From contig NC_017030.1 of assembly GCF_000255295.1 (NCBI RefSeq), forward strand, positions 4,030,001 through 4,094,000: DNA of 64,000 nucleotides, written 5' to 3'. The number at the start of each line of letters is the position of its first letter. Position 1 is the stretch's first letter. Made by a program: the position numbers and the translations under genes. A model generated the notes under the pieces. It was not told where the DNA came from, made no database searches, and worked only from the letters and a program-made list of their open reading frames with translations. This document shows positions 33,604-41,983 of the stretch, piece after piece. The stretch is from Corallococcus coralloides DSM 2259. Lineage in GTDB: Bacteria > Myxococcota > Myxococcia > Myxococcales > Myxococcaceae.

Positions 33604-36330
33604 TTATTCCGGGGAAGACCGGGCTCTGGCCAATCCCTCGACCAGAAACAGCCGGGAAAGCGCCGCGTTGTAGCTGTATGTGTAGAACTTTCCGTCCTCG
33701 GAGATCGCCATCGTCATCACGGAGATGAGGCCCGGCATGACGCCTCCCGCTGGGACGGTCAGGTGCGGCGTGCTCGCGCCGGTCTTCACGTCGACCCTGG
33801 AGACGCGCACCGGGAGCGAGACGCTTCGCAGGTAGAGGGCTTCTCCACTCGCGTCCCAGCCCACCACCCAGTGATCCGTGAACCGGCCGGGGACGGTGCC
33901 CAGCGCCTCACCCGTCTGGGAGAACAGGCGGAGGCTTCCCTCCGCGTCCACGGTCGCGAGGCGGAGGCCATCGGGTGAGATGACCGTGTAGAAGCCCATG
34001 CCTTCCGCCGTGATGGGCCTGGGGGCTCCGGCGCCGGGTTCGAAGACCCAGAGTCGGGCGGGACGTCCCTCTTCGTGCGCGCGCAGCAGCAACCGCTTCC
34101 CATCCGGAAACCAGCGCGCGGAGAGCACCGCGGTGACGGGCTCGAGCGACAGCGACCGGGGCTCTCCCGCGCCCGTGGGCAGCAGCAGGAACTCCATCCG
34201 CTCGCCGTAGCGCACCGTCAGCACCTGCTTGCCGTCCGGAGACAGCGCCATGGGGATGCCGTCACCCAGGCGGATGGGTGGGGCGCCATCGGTGGTGCGC
34301 AGATAGGCGCCGTAGGTGGGGCCCTCCACCTCCGCGCCCTCGGCGAAGAGGAAGGTCCGGCCGTCGCGGGACATGTCCGTCATGAACGACGAGTCCGACC
34401 ACGTCAGGTCCTTCTCCGCGCCCGCGTGCCCGAACGCCAGCCCCGTGCGGATCACCGGGTGATCCACCAGGACGGAGCCGTCCCGGGAGATGTCATGCAG
34501 CACCATCCGCCCGGCGATCCGATCCACCGGACGCGTCGTGCCGTGCAGGTCGACCGCGAACAGCTCGGAGTCCGCGCCCGTCCGGGAGGCGGTGAACCAC
34601 ACCTCCCGTCCATCGGGAGCCCACGCCAGCCCCCGGATGCTCGCCCAGTCCGAGGAGAGCTCGCGGGGCGGACCGTCCTTCTCCAGCACCCAGACCCCGC
34701 CCCGGTCGTCCTTGGGGTGCTCATGGAACAGGAAGGCAATCCGCGCCCCGTCGGGGGACACGCGTGCGTGGCTGATCCATCCCTGGGATTCGAAGCGCAC
34801 CGTGCCGGGGGGCTGCTCCAGCCGGAAGTTCTCGCCCACGCGGCGCACCACCGCGAGCGGTCCATCCGCACGTCCCCAATCCGCCTCCAGCACGCCATCC
34901 AGCACGGCCCGGGGCGCGCCGCCCGCGAGCGGCATCAACCCCAGCGTCCCGCTGCCGTGGTCGGCGTCGAAGAACCGGGGCTCGAGCAGCACCGCCAGGT
35001 CCCCCTTGGAAGACGCGGCGAGCACATCCGCGTGCTGCCCCAGCGGCTGTGACAGCGGACGCTCCGTGCGCGCGCTGTAGAGCTGCGCGGGTCCTCCCTC
35101 CCACGCCGCGCCATAGAGCAACGTGTGTCCGTCCGCGGAGAACCGGGCGTTGAGCACGTGGCCCCGGCGGAACGTGACGGGGCGGTACGTCGGCCGTGAC
35201 GACGGGTCGGTGGCCACCGCGGGGGTCGCCTGCCGGAGTCCAAACGACATGAGTCCACCGGCCACGAACAGCAGCAGGACCGCGACAGCCGCGAACAGGG
35301 CAGGGCGTGGAATCACCCGGCGCCGCTCGGCCAGGGGCGCACCGCGAGCCGCGATGGACTCCAGGGCGAAGGCCAGGTCCTGCGCGGACTGGAACCGTTC
35401 GCCGGGGGCCTTCGCCAGACAGCGAGCAATCACGGTCCCCAACTCCCCCGGCAGCACGGGAGGCGCATCGCGGAGCGCGGCGCTCATCCGTTCCACCGGG
35501 CTGTCACCGTCAAAGGGAGCACGGCCGCTCACGGCCTCATGGAGCACCGCGCCGAGCGAGAACACATCCGCGCGAGCATCCACGCCCTGACCGCGGATCT
35601 GCTCCGGAGCCATGTACCCGGCGGTGCCCACCACCGCGCCGCTCTGGGTGAGCGAGGCGTCCTCGATGCGCTCGGTGAGCCGGGCCAGCCCGAAGTCGAG
35701 GACCCGCGCGCTGCCGTTCGCGCACAGGAAGATGTTCGCGGGCTTGAGGTCGCGGTGGATGACGCCACGCGCGTGCGCGGCCGCGAGCCCCTGTGACAAC
35801 TGGATGCCCAGCCGCACCGCCTGCTCCGGTGGCATCGGCCCCCGCATCAGCCGCGCCCGCAGGGTGACCCCCTCCAGCCACTCGGTGACGAGGTACGGCA
35901 CGTCCTCCTGGGTCCCCACGTCGAACAGGGTGAGCAGGTGGGGATGGGACAGCGCACCCACCGCGCGAGCCTCCTGTTGGAAGCGGGCCAGGCGCTCCGG
36001 ATCCCGGGCGAAGCGGACCGGGAGCACCTTCAACGCCACGTCCCGTCCCAGCCGCCCATCGCGAGCCCGGTACACGTCCCCCATCGCGCCACTGCCCGCA
36101 TGGTCGACGATGACGTACGGCCCCACCTGCTCCCCAGGAGCGAACGAGCGGGGCGGAGGAGCCGCTTCCGCGAACCGGCCCTCCGCGTGCCACGTCGCCG
36201 CGACGGCCGCGAGCAGCGACCCGCAGGAGTCACAGCGGGACAGGTGCGCCTCGGCGAGGGCGCGCTGCTCGTGCGGCAGGCGGTCCTCCACGAAGGCGAG
36301 AATCGTTTCCTCGGAGGGACATCCCGACAT
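33604..36330 (-). CDS. Ser/Thr kinase with zinc-finger head and beta-propeller tail
   Basis: In this 908-residue protein, residues 1-45 form an anti-sigma-type zinc finger (CPSEETILAFVE, then HLSRCDSCG). A protein kinase domain follows (about 65-325): GSGAMGDVYRA glycine loop, VALKVLP with the catalytic Lys, HRDLKPANIFL with the catalytic Asp, DFGLARL and GYMAPEQ. One membrane segment lies near 346-366 (LFAAVAVLLLFVAGG), and the C-terminal about 520 residues form TolB/WD40-like repeats (for example LAWAPDGREVWFTA), probably a periplasmic beta-propeller sensor. The next genes are a beta-propeller lipoprotein and a sigma factor, so a small envelope-sensing set is plausible. Confidence 0.93.
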   Translation of the reverse strand: MSGCPSEETILAFVEDRLPHEQRALAEAHLSRCDSCGSLLAAVAATWHAEGRFAEAAPPPRSFAPGEQVGPYVIVDHAGSGAMGDVYRARDGRLGRDVALKVLPVRFARDPERLARFQQEARAVGALSHPHLLTLFDVGTQEDVPYLVTEWLEGVTLRARLMRGPMPPEQAVRLGIQLSQGLAAAHARGVIHRDLKPANIFLCANGSARVLDFGLARLTERIEDASLTQSGAVVGTAGYMAPEQIRGQGVDARADVFSLGAVLHEAVSGRAPFDGDSPVERMSAALRDAPPVLPGELGTVIARCLAKAPGERFQSAQDLAFALESIAARGAPLAERRRVIPRPALFAAVAVLLLFVAGGLMSFGLRQATPAVATDPSSRPTYRPVTFRRGHVLNARFSADGHTLLYGAAWEGGPAQLYSARTERPLSQPLGQHADVLAASSKGDLAVLLEPRFFDADHGSGTLGLMPLAGGAPRAVLDGVLEADWGRADGPLAVVRRVGENFRLEQPPGTVRFESQGWISHARVSPDGARIAFLFHEHPKDDRGGVWVLEKDGPPRELSSDWASIRGLAWAPDGREVWFTASRTGADSELFAVDLHGTTRPVDRIAGRMVLHDISRDGSVLVDHPVIRTGLAFGHAGAEKDLTWSDSSFMTDMSRDGRTFLFAEGAEVEGPTYGAYLRTTDGAPPIRLGDGIPMALSPDGKQVLTVRYGERMEFLLLPTGAGEPRSLSLEPVTAVLSARWFPDGKRLLLRAHEEGRPARLWVFEPGAGAPRPITAEGMGFYTVISPDGLRLATVDAEGSLRLFSQTGEALGTVPGRFTDHWVVGWDASGEALYLRSVSLPVRVSRVDVKTGASTPHLTVPAGGVMPGLISVMTMAISEDGKFYTYSYNAALSRLFLVEGLARARSSPE

Positions 36331-36360
36331 GGTGGGACGGGACTCTAGGAGCGTTCGCGC

Positions 36361-37323
36361 TCAGGGCAGAAGTGGGGGGACCGCGACCCGGTACGCGCGG
36401 AAGGGCAGGGTCGGAGTCCCGGGCGCGCCGAAGAGGTACCCCATCTGCGACTCCAGCACCCAAGCGCCGTCCGCGGTGAGCGCGGCGGCGGTCGGCTCCC
36501 CGAACCCGTTGGCGAGCACCTCCTTGACGCCCGAGCCTTCACCGAGCGTCACGATGGAGGCCTGACCGGCAGTGTTCTCCACGACGAGCAGCCGCCCCGA
36601 ATCCACCCACTCCAGGCCATCCGGCGTCTCCAGGGCCGGGCTCACCGGAATGCTCACGGGAGCCGCAGCGCTCCCATCCGGCTGGATGTCGATGGCGAAC
36701 AGCGTGCCCGTGTCGCTCTTCACCACGTAGAGCCGGCCCGCGCCGTCGTAGGCGATGCCGTTGAGCGTGAACGCGCCCTCCTCGGAAGGGGCGAACGCAT
36801 CATCCGAAGCCCAGGTGGTGAGCGCCGTCCCACCCACCGCGAGCCGGACGACGATGTTCGTGAATGAGTCCGTCGCATACACATTGCCCGCCGCGTCGAC
36901 GGTCACGTCGTTGCAGAAGCCACTCTCTCCGGGCATGGGATGGCTGGCCTTGAGTGCGCCCGTGGAGAGCGCATACGCGGCCAGGTGCGCGGGCTGCGCG
37001 GGAGGAAGCAGGTCGTCGTAGGTGCAGGCCCAGAGCGTGTCGTGCGCTTCATCCACCGCGAGCCCGTAGATGCCAAAGGCGGGGCGGCCCGGGACGAAGA
37101 CCTCGGCCCCGAGCGCGCCCGGCTTGACGCGAGCGATGGCGCCCGTGCCCAGGCTGCCCGCGTAGAGCGTGCCGTCCTTCGCGGAGGCGATGCCCTCTGG
37201 ATAGAAGTCTTCGCCGGGCCACTGCGCTTCGGTCGGGACGGAGCGGGGGGCTTCGGGGAACGGCTCGCAGGCGGAGACGGTGGCGGCAAGGGTGACGACG
37301 GACAGCCAGGAACGGACGCGCAT
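36361..37323 (-). CDS. beta-propeller (SMP-30/NHL-like) lipoprotein
   Basis: I place the start at ATG 37323, which gives a clean signal (MRVRSWLSVVTLAATVSAC, lipobox VSAC, Cys19); the frame stays open further upstream, but with implausible composition. The 320-residue mature-type protein has repeated blade-like units, such as GNVYATDSFTNIVVRLA and GRLYVVKSDTGTLFAI, typical of SMP-30/gluconolactonase- or NHL-type propellers. Catalytic metal residues of lactonases are not obvious, so it may be a binding or sensing protein. It lies downstream of the sigma factor gene (37401) on the same strand. Confidence 0.8.
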   Translation of the reverse strand: MRVRSWLSVVTLAATVSACEPFPEAPRSVPTEAQWPGEDFYPEGIASAKDGTLYAGSLGTGAIARVKPGALGAEVFVPGRPAFGIYGLAVDEAHDTLWACTYDDLLPPAQPAHLAAYALSTGALKASHPMPGESGFCNDVTVDAAGNVYATDSFTNIVVRLAVGGTALTTWASDDAFAPSEEGAFTLNGIAYDGAGRLYVVKSDTGTLFAIDIQPDGSAAAPVSIPVSPALETPDGLEWVDSGRLLVVENTAGQASIVTLGEGSGVKEVLANGFGEPTAAALTADGAWVLESQMGYLFGAPGTPTLPFRAYRVAVPPLLP

Positions 37324-37400
37324 GAGGCTTTCCTCGGTGAGGCCCGGAAGGGGCCTTTCGACGCCCTGACACCGGCCGGGAAAAACCTTGCAGCGAAAGT

Positions 37401-38294
37401 TCAGCTCCCCGGACCGAGCAGCCGCGTCAGGCTGAGGTCCACCTGGCTCACGACCAGCGCCGCGATGCTGTCCACCGAGGACGCGCCCACCCCCAGGCGC
37501 TCGCAGAGCCGCCGCGTCGTGGTCTCCGCCACCTGCTCCCGCGCGCGGCTGAGCCACCGGGACACGGTGGACATGTGGACGCGGTAGAGGGCCGCGATGG
37601 CGTCCAGGGACAGCGCCTCCACGTGGTACAGGCGCATCAGCGTGCGGTCCCGGTCGGACAGCTCACCCAGCGCCGTGCGCACGGACTCCGTGAAGGCCTC
37701 GCGGTACCGCGAGCGCAGGTGCTCGAGCTCCGGCCCCAGCTGCTCGCCGAACGCGGACTCGACGGAGTCCTGCGCGGCGGAGTCGGCCCGGGCCTCGGAG
37801 CGCTTCAGGTTGAGCGCGATGCGCAGCGCCGCCACCCGCACCCAGCCGCCCAGCGCGCCGCCACCGGTGAACTCCGCGATCTTCGGCTCACCCGTGAACA
37901 GTCGCTCGCGGAGCAGTTGCCGCACCTCCGCCACGAACGCGGGCGAGCGGTCCACGCCGGACACGAACGCGCCGACGTCGCGGAGGTAGCCGTCCTCGAA
38001 GAACTGGAGCGCGGCGCGGTCGTGCCGCAGGCACCCGGAGGCCAGGTACAGCTCCGAGAAGGCAGGCGAGGCCCCTTCGAGCGCCTCCAGGAGCGCTGTC
38101 GGAGATGTCAGCCGCTCCGCGACGAACGTCACGAAGGCGAGCGGCTCCAGCTCCACTCCGGGCCAGCGCGACCGGGCGCGGTCGAGCGACGCACGGAGCA
38201 ACTCCTCCAGGCGCGAGGGCTCCGGAAGCGAAGCAGGCGCGCGGCCAGGGGCCGCGAGAAAGGCGGAGGCCAAAGGAGTGGGCGCAGGGGACAC
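37401..38294 (-). CDS. ECF-like sigma factor or sigma-like DNA-binding protein
   Basis: The C-terminal half has a sigma-70 region-4-like helix-turn-helix: [18 protein letters not shown], then [27 protein letters not shown]. An upstream segment ([22 protein letters not shown]) fits the end of region 2. The N-terminal about 100 residues are not typical. The start is uncertain: GTG 38294 avoids a long overlap with the upstream promoter area of serC, but a GTG at 38360 is also open. Myxobacteria carry many such atypical sigma-like proteins next to Ser/Thr kinases, as here, so it may act in the same signalling pathway. Confidence 0.78.
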   Translation of the reverse strand: MSPAPTPLASAFLAAPGRAPASLPEPSRLEELLRASLDRARSRWPGVELEPLAFVTFVAERLTSPTALLEALEGASPAFSELYLASGCLRHDRAALQFFEDGYLRDVGAFVSGVDRSPAFVAEVRQLLRERLFTGEPKIAEFTGGGALGGWVRVAALRIALNLKRSEARADSAAQDSVESAFGEQLGPELEHLRSRYREAFTESVRTALGELSDRDRTLMRLYHVEALSLDAIAALYRVHMSTVSRWLSRAREQVAETTTRRLCERLGVGASSVDSIAALVVSQVDLSLTRLLGPGS

Positions 38295-38403
38295 GCCCGG
38301 GACGCTAGCACCCCCACCGTCCGTCCAAGCCCACGTTGCTGGTGACCCCCGGAGTTCCACGGGCGAGAATGCCGGAGCGCTTCACTTCCCAGAGGACACC
38401 GCC

Positions 38404-39492
38404 ATGCGCGTCATCAACTTCAATCCCGGCCCGGCCGGCCTCCCCACGGCAGCGCTGGAGCGGGCCCGGGACGAGCTGCTCGACTTCCAGGGCACGGGGA
38501 TGTCGATCATTGAGCACAGCCACCGGGGCAAGGCGTTCGAGGCCGTCCACAACGAGACCCTCGCCCTCGTGAAGGAGCTGCTGGCCGTCCCGGACACCCA
38601 CGAGATCCTCTTCCTCCAGGGCGGCGCCTCACAGCAGTTCGCGCAGGTGCCCATGAACTTCCTGCCCCAGGGCGGCTCGGCGGACTACGTGGTGACGGGC
38701 GGCTGGAGCGAGAAGGCGGTGGACGAGGCGCGCTACTACGGCACGCCGCGCATCGCCGCGAACACGGTGGACAAGGACAAGCGCTTCACGCGGATCCCCA
38801 CCCAGGCCGAGCTCCAGCTGGATCCAAAGGCCGCCTACGTCCACATGACGAGCAACAACACGCTCTTCGGGACGCAATGGCACACGTTCCCGGAAGTGGG
38901 GCAGGTGCCGCTGGTGGCGGACATGAGCTCCGACATCCTGTGGAAGCCCATCGACGTGAGCCGCTTCGCGCTCATCTACGCGGGGGCCCAGAAGAACATC
39001 GGGCCGTCGGGCATCGTCCTGGTGCTGGTGGAGAAGTCCTTCCTGGCGAAGGGCCGCAAGGACATCCCGAAGATCTTCCGCTACACGACCTACGCGGAGA
39101 ACAACTCGCTCTACAACACGCCGCCGACCTTCTCCATCTACCTCTGCCGCAACGTGCTCGCGTGGATCAAGGGCGTGGGCGGCCTGAAGCAGGTGGAGGC
39201 CTGGAACCGCGAGAAGGGCGAGCTGCTCTACGCCGCCATCGACCGCAACGCGGGCTTCTACCGGGCCCCGGTGGAGAAGGCGTCGCGCTCGTACATGAAC
39301 GTCGTGTTCCGGCTGCCGGACGAAAAGCTGGAAGAGGCCTTCGTGGCCGAAGGCGCCAGGGCCGGCATGGTGGGCCTGAAGGGCCACCGCATCACGGGAG
39401 GCATCCGCGTTTCTTTGTACAACGCGGTGACCGTGGACCACGTGAAGACGCTGGTCTCCTTCATGGACGACTTCGCGAAGCGCAACGGGTAG
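38404..39492 (+). CDS. serC: phosphoserine aminotransferase
   Basis: This 362-residue SerC catalyses phosphohydroxypyruvate plus glutamate to phosphoserine in serine synthesis, and the related step in pyridoxal phosphate synthesis. The start is ATG 38404 ([14 protein letters not shown]), the normal family beginning; the frame is open upstream but only through the divergent promoter region. PLP-binding Lys197 lies in [23 protein letters not shown] and the QGGASQQF phosphate-binding segment are intact. It is divergent from the sigma-like gene. The island with lower GC begins about 60 bases after its stop. Confidence 0.96.
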   Translation: MRVINFNPGPAGLPTAALERARDELLDFQGTGMSIIEHSHRGKAFEAVHNETLALVKELLAVPDTHEILFLQGGASQQFAQVPMNFLPQGGSADYVVTGGWSEKAVDEARYYGTPRIAANTVDKDKRFTRIPTQAELQLDPKAAYVHMTSNNTLFGTQWHTFPEVGQVPLVADMSSDILWKPIDVSRFALIYAGAQKNIGPSGIVLVLVEKSFLAKGRKDIPKIFRYTTYAENNSLYNTPPTFSIYLCRNVLAWIKGVGGLKQVEAWNREKGELLYAAIDRNAGFYRAPVEKASRSYMNVVFRLPDEKLEEAFVAEGARAGMVGLKGHRITGGIRVSLYNAVTVDHVKTLVSFMDDFAKRNG

Positions 39493-39549
39493 TTCCCAGC
39501 TCAAATAGACAGTTGCCAAATTGTTAGGCTTAACACAACTCGGGCAGAT

Positions 39550-39561
39550 GAATCGGGCGCG
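39550..39561. repeat. 12-base direct repeat, left copy
   Basis: GAATCGGGCGCG here recurs exactly at 41640-41651, in the same orientation, about 2.1 kb away. The two copies bracket the two nuclease genes (39589-41561) and little else. It may mark the limits of a transferred cassette or a recombination site, but a chance match in GC-rich DNA is possible. Confidence 0.4.
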
Positions 39562-39588
39562 ACAGTAGCCCAGTGACGGAGGAACGCG

Positions 39589-40902
39589 GTGAGTTGGTCG
39601 GTCTATCTTCGGATTGGTTCGCTGCTGGAGGTCTGGCATGAAGAGATGCCTTCTTCGGTCGCGCTTCTGTTTGGCCCCGAGGACTTCGTGACCGAAGGAG
39701 TGCCCGAGTTGGAGAGTGATGCCCCGTCTCCTTCGTCGGCTTTTCGCTCCACAGTCGGCCGCTGCAAGCGTCGGCTGTCGGCACTTGGCTATGACTGGAG
39801 CTTGTTCCTGGCCTCCTACCGGGAGGGGGTGAGTGGCCGTGTCACACTCGCCATGGCCATGGGCTGCCTGGCTGTCATAGACATGGACGCAGCCGAACGA
39901 CTTCCCGCGCTCTTCGAAGCGACTTCACCTGAAGAGGACCTTGCCGCGCTGGGACGCGTGTGCATGTGGCAGGCCAGGGAGGACTCTCATCGAGAAGAAG
40001 GAGCCATTCTCCAGGAACTGCCTGGGGGCGGTGAAGAACGTGGTTACCAGCAGCACTTCGACATGGTGTTGCAATGGGCCCGCGACAGGCCGGAGGCGTA
40101 CGATGTGCTTTTTGCTGCCCGCGCTGTCGAGTTCATCATCTGGCTGCGTAGGCAGTCTCCGGATTTTGGCTGGCTGTTCTTTGTGAGGGCGATCCTGGAG
40201 GCATTTCAGGATGATGAATTTATTGAATTCGATATCGCTGGACGCATTCGGCAGTTCATTGAGGATGGACGCGAGGTCGAACCGAACGATTTTGCATCAG
40301 CGTACGTGCAGGGCTCAATCGAGGCGCTCGCAGATGATGCACGCCTGATCGGCCGCCTGTACGCGGTTCTTGCGGACCTTGAGAAGAAGGTCGGTCGGAA
40401 TTACTGGGGGGCCCGAGCTGCGGGGCTGTTGGAGCGCTTGCTCATGGGGGAGGGAACAGCGCAGGTGCGGGGACGTCTGCTGGAGGATCTATTGGAGTCC
40501 CTGGTACGGATGGACCCGCAGTTGCCGGTGGTTGAGAAGAACCTGTTGAATGAGACAGAAGAAATTGACCTCGTCCTCCAGAACCAGCTTCAAAGCCCAT
40601 TCTGGGCTGCCATGCAGAGCCCGCTATTGTTTATCGAGTGCAAAAACTGGAAGACCGTCGTGGGCGCTCCCGAGGCCCGTATCTTCGAGAGCAAGATCCG
40701 TGAGCGAGGCAATTTGTGCAGGGTCGGCATCTTTGTGTCGATGGCGGGTTTTTCCGACCCATGTCTCCAGATTCTCCGCCGTGTCCAGAGTCAGGGGTTG
40801 ATCATCTTTGCAGTGACCGGACAGGACTTGAGGCAGATGGTTGGGGAGCGTGTCTCCTTGACTGAATGGCTGGCCTCAAGGGGAATGAGGCAAATCGTTT
40901 AG
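39589..40902 (+). CDS. predicted PD-(D/E)XK nuclease, Mrr-like
   Basis: This 437-residue protein starts at GTG 39589, with GGAGG 9 bases upstream. The first about 280 residues are mostly helical and not recognised. The C-terminal 140 residues fit a restriction-endonuclease-like fold: RGRLLEDLLESLV (helix with a conserved Glu), then EEIDLVL with Asp327 and LLFIECKNWK with Glu350-Cys-Lys352, the pattern D-x(n)-ExK of Mrr-type nucleases. Base composition is clearly lower in GC than its neighbours, suggesting transfer. The next gene, 29 bases downstream, encodes a GIY-YIG-like protein. A defence role is likely, but no methylase or specificity subunit is present. Confidence 0.72.
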   Translation: MSWSVYLRIGSLLEVWHEEMPSSVALLFGPEDFVTEGVPELESDAPSPSSAFRSTVGRCKRRLSALGYDWSLFLASYREGVSGRVTLAMAMGCLAVIDMDAAERLPALFEATSPEEDLAALGRVCMWQAREDSHREEGAILQELPGGGEERGYQQHFDMVLQWARDRPEAYDVLFAARAVEFIIWLRRQSPDFGWLFFVRAILEAFQDDEFIEFDIAGRIRQFIEDGREVEPNDFASAYVQGSIEALADDARLIGRLYAVLADLEKKVGRNYWGARAAGLLERLLMGEGTAQVRGRLLEDLLESLVRMDPQLPVVEKNLLNETEEIDLVLQNQLQSPFWAAMQSPLLFIECKNWKTVVGAPEARIFESKIRERGNLCRVGIFVSMAGFSDPCLQILRRVQSQGLIIFAVTGQDLRQMVGERVSLTEWLASRGMRQIV

Positions 40903-40931
40903 TTTTGCTCGATTCAGGAGGGACGGAGACC

Positions 40932-41561
40932 TTGTCGAGAACACAGCAAAAGCAAGATGTTGATATCTGGCAGCGCTTTGGAGAGGCCGTCAGAGTGATT
41001 GCAGATGCGTATGATGTCTTGGGTCAAGAGCAGTATGTTAACGCTATTGCGACGAGCTTGAAGGCGACTCCCCAGAGTCTGAATCTTGCGGACGTTCCAG
41101 CTCTTTACGAACTGATCGGTTCTGTGGATGAAAGACTCGTCGGTCTATACTTATTCGAGGCTTGCTTTTCCGGTTACAGAACTCAGCAGGGAAAGCCTCT
41201 GGCTCAAACGTTCATCGAGTCGTGGGAGCGCAGCAAGAAGGAACATGAGCCGGCATCGCCCGGAGTGAATAGGGGTAGATTAGAGAAGCATCTGAACCGC
41301 GACCCAAGCGGGTGGCATGCGCTCTATCTCGGTAAAGGAAATAACCTCCGTGGTCGAATCTCGGATCACCTCTTTGGTAATAAATATAAAGGATGGTCCT
41401 GTCTCCGACTTGGGGAGCGATTCAAGGTCTTTGAAGGCGTTTCCTTGCGCCTGTCTTGGTGTGCGATACCCATGGGCGCTGATCACTACGATCTAGTCAT
41501 TCCGTATTTCGAGAAGCGATTTCATGAGTTGTGGGAACCAATAATGGGAAATAGCCGGTGA
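40932..41561 (+). CDS. predicted GIY-YIG-like nuclease
   Basis: I place the start at TTG 40932 (LSRTQQKQ) because AGGAGG lies 10 bases upstream; the frame stays open into the preceding gene. The 209-residue protein has a helical N-terminal half. Residues about 128-147 read HALYLGKGNNLRGRISDHL, the GIY-YIG pattern of a Tyr plus GK-x-x-NLR-x-R loop, and about residues 192-200 hold the expected catalytic Glu, in a segment ending in EPIMGN. The first GIY motif is weak ('WHALYLG'), so activity is uncertain. It is co-directional with the PD-(D/E)XK gene and has the same low-GC composition. No relatives can be named without a search. Confidence 0.68.
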   Translation: MSRTQQKQDVDIWQRFGEAVRVIADAYDVLGQEQYVNAIATSLKATPQSLNLADVPALYELIGSVDERLVGLYLFEACFSGYRTQQGKPLAQTFIESWERSKKEHEPASPGVNRGRLEKHLNRDPSGWHALYLGKGNNLRGRISDHLFGNKYKGWSCLRLGERFKVFEGVSLRLSWCAIPMGADHYDLVIPYFEKRFHELWEPIMGNSR

Positions 41562-41639
41562 GATATGTAGTGTCTCTTCTGATAATGTCGAACGGTACCC
41601 GGTAAGCAGGACACACTGGTGACGGAGTCGCATTGGGGC

Positions 41640-41651
41640 GAATCGGGCGCG
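41640..41651. repeat. 12-base direct repeat, right copy
   Basis: This is the second copy of GAATCGGGCGCG (see 39550-39561), 78 bases after the stop of the second nuclease gene. Together the two copies frame the nuclease pair. Confidence 0.4.
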
Positions 41652-41725
41652 CCTTTCCGAGTCCGAGAGGCAGGCTGCTGGGTGTGGGCCCTAACTGGTA
41701 CAAACCCAGTACCAAGATTCGTAAT

Positions 41726-41761
41726 TTACGCGCGGCAGCCAGGGCGGTCGCCGCCGCGTAA
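41726..41761 (-). terminator. hairpin abutting the displaced selC 3' end
   Basis: TTACGCG (41726-41732) and CGCGTAA (41755-41761) can pair around a GC-rich loop. It lies directly 3' of the selC fragment (minus-strand sense), so it looks like the original terminator of the tRNA gene, left behind when the tRNA 3' end was displaced. No strong T-run follows. Confidence 0.4.
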
Positions 41762-41763
41762 GT

Positions 41764-41827
41764 GCGGTAGGGCGCGGGAATCGAACTCGCCAGGGGCTGC
41801 TCTCGCAGCCCCTCACCGGTTTTGAAG
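41764..41827 (-). repeat. selC 3' fragment, attachment-site copy
   Basis: These 64 bases match 46987-47050 in the same orientation at 62 positions. They cover the 3' part of a selenocysteine tRNA (anticodon loop to acceptor end), but the 5' half is missing, so this is not a functional tRNA. The two differences both restore G-C pairs where the intact copy has G-U. This is the classic outcome of site-specific integration at a tRNA 3' end and marks the far border of the 5.2-kb element. Confidence 0.72.
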
Positions 41828-41983
41828 GCGAGTACGATTCCATACGCCATCAGAGGGAAAGTGCCCCCATTCAGGACTCGGAAGGCACGTGCTAACGACT
41901 GATGACCGAAAGGGAGCGCTAATAGCGGGCGCCCTCATCGTCCCAACTGGCAGCCCGTCTCCGGGTCCACTCCGAGCCTCCCT

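Larger units (their letters stand above)
41562..41983. other. intergenic stretch with repeat, hairpin and selC fragment
   Basis: This 422-base gap holds the right copy of the 12-base repeat, the hairpin at 41726-41761 and the selC fragment at 41764-41827. I see no gene. The remainder is lower in GC than the core genome. Confidence 0.5.

Noticed and set aside
41764-41827. A second functional selenocysteine tRNA
   Set aside because: The 5' half, including the acceptor 5' strand and D arm, is missing; it is an attachment-site copy.
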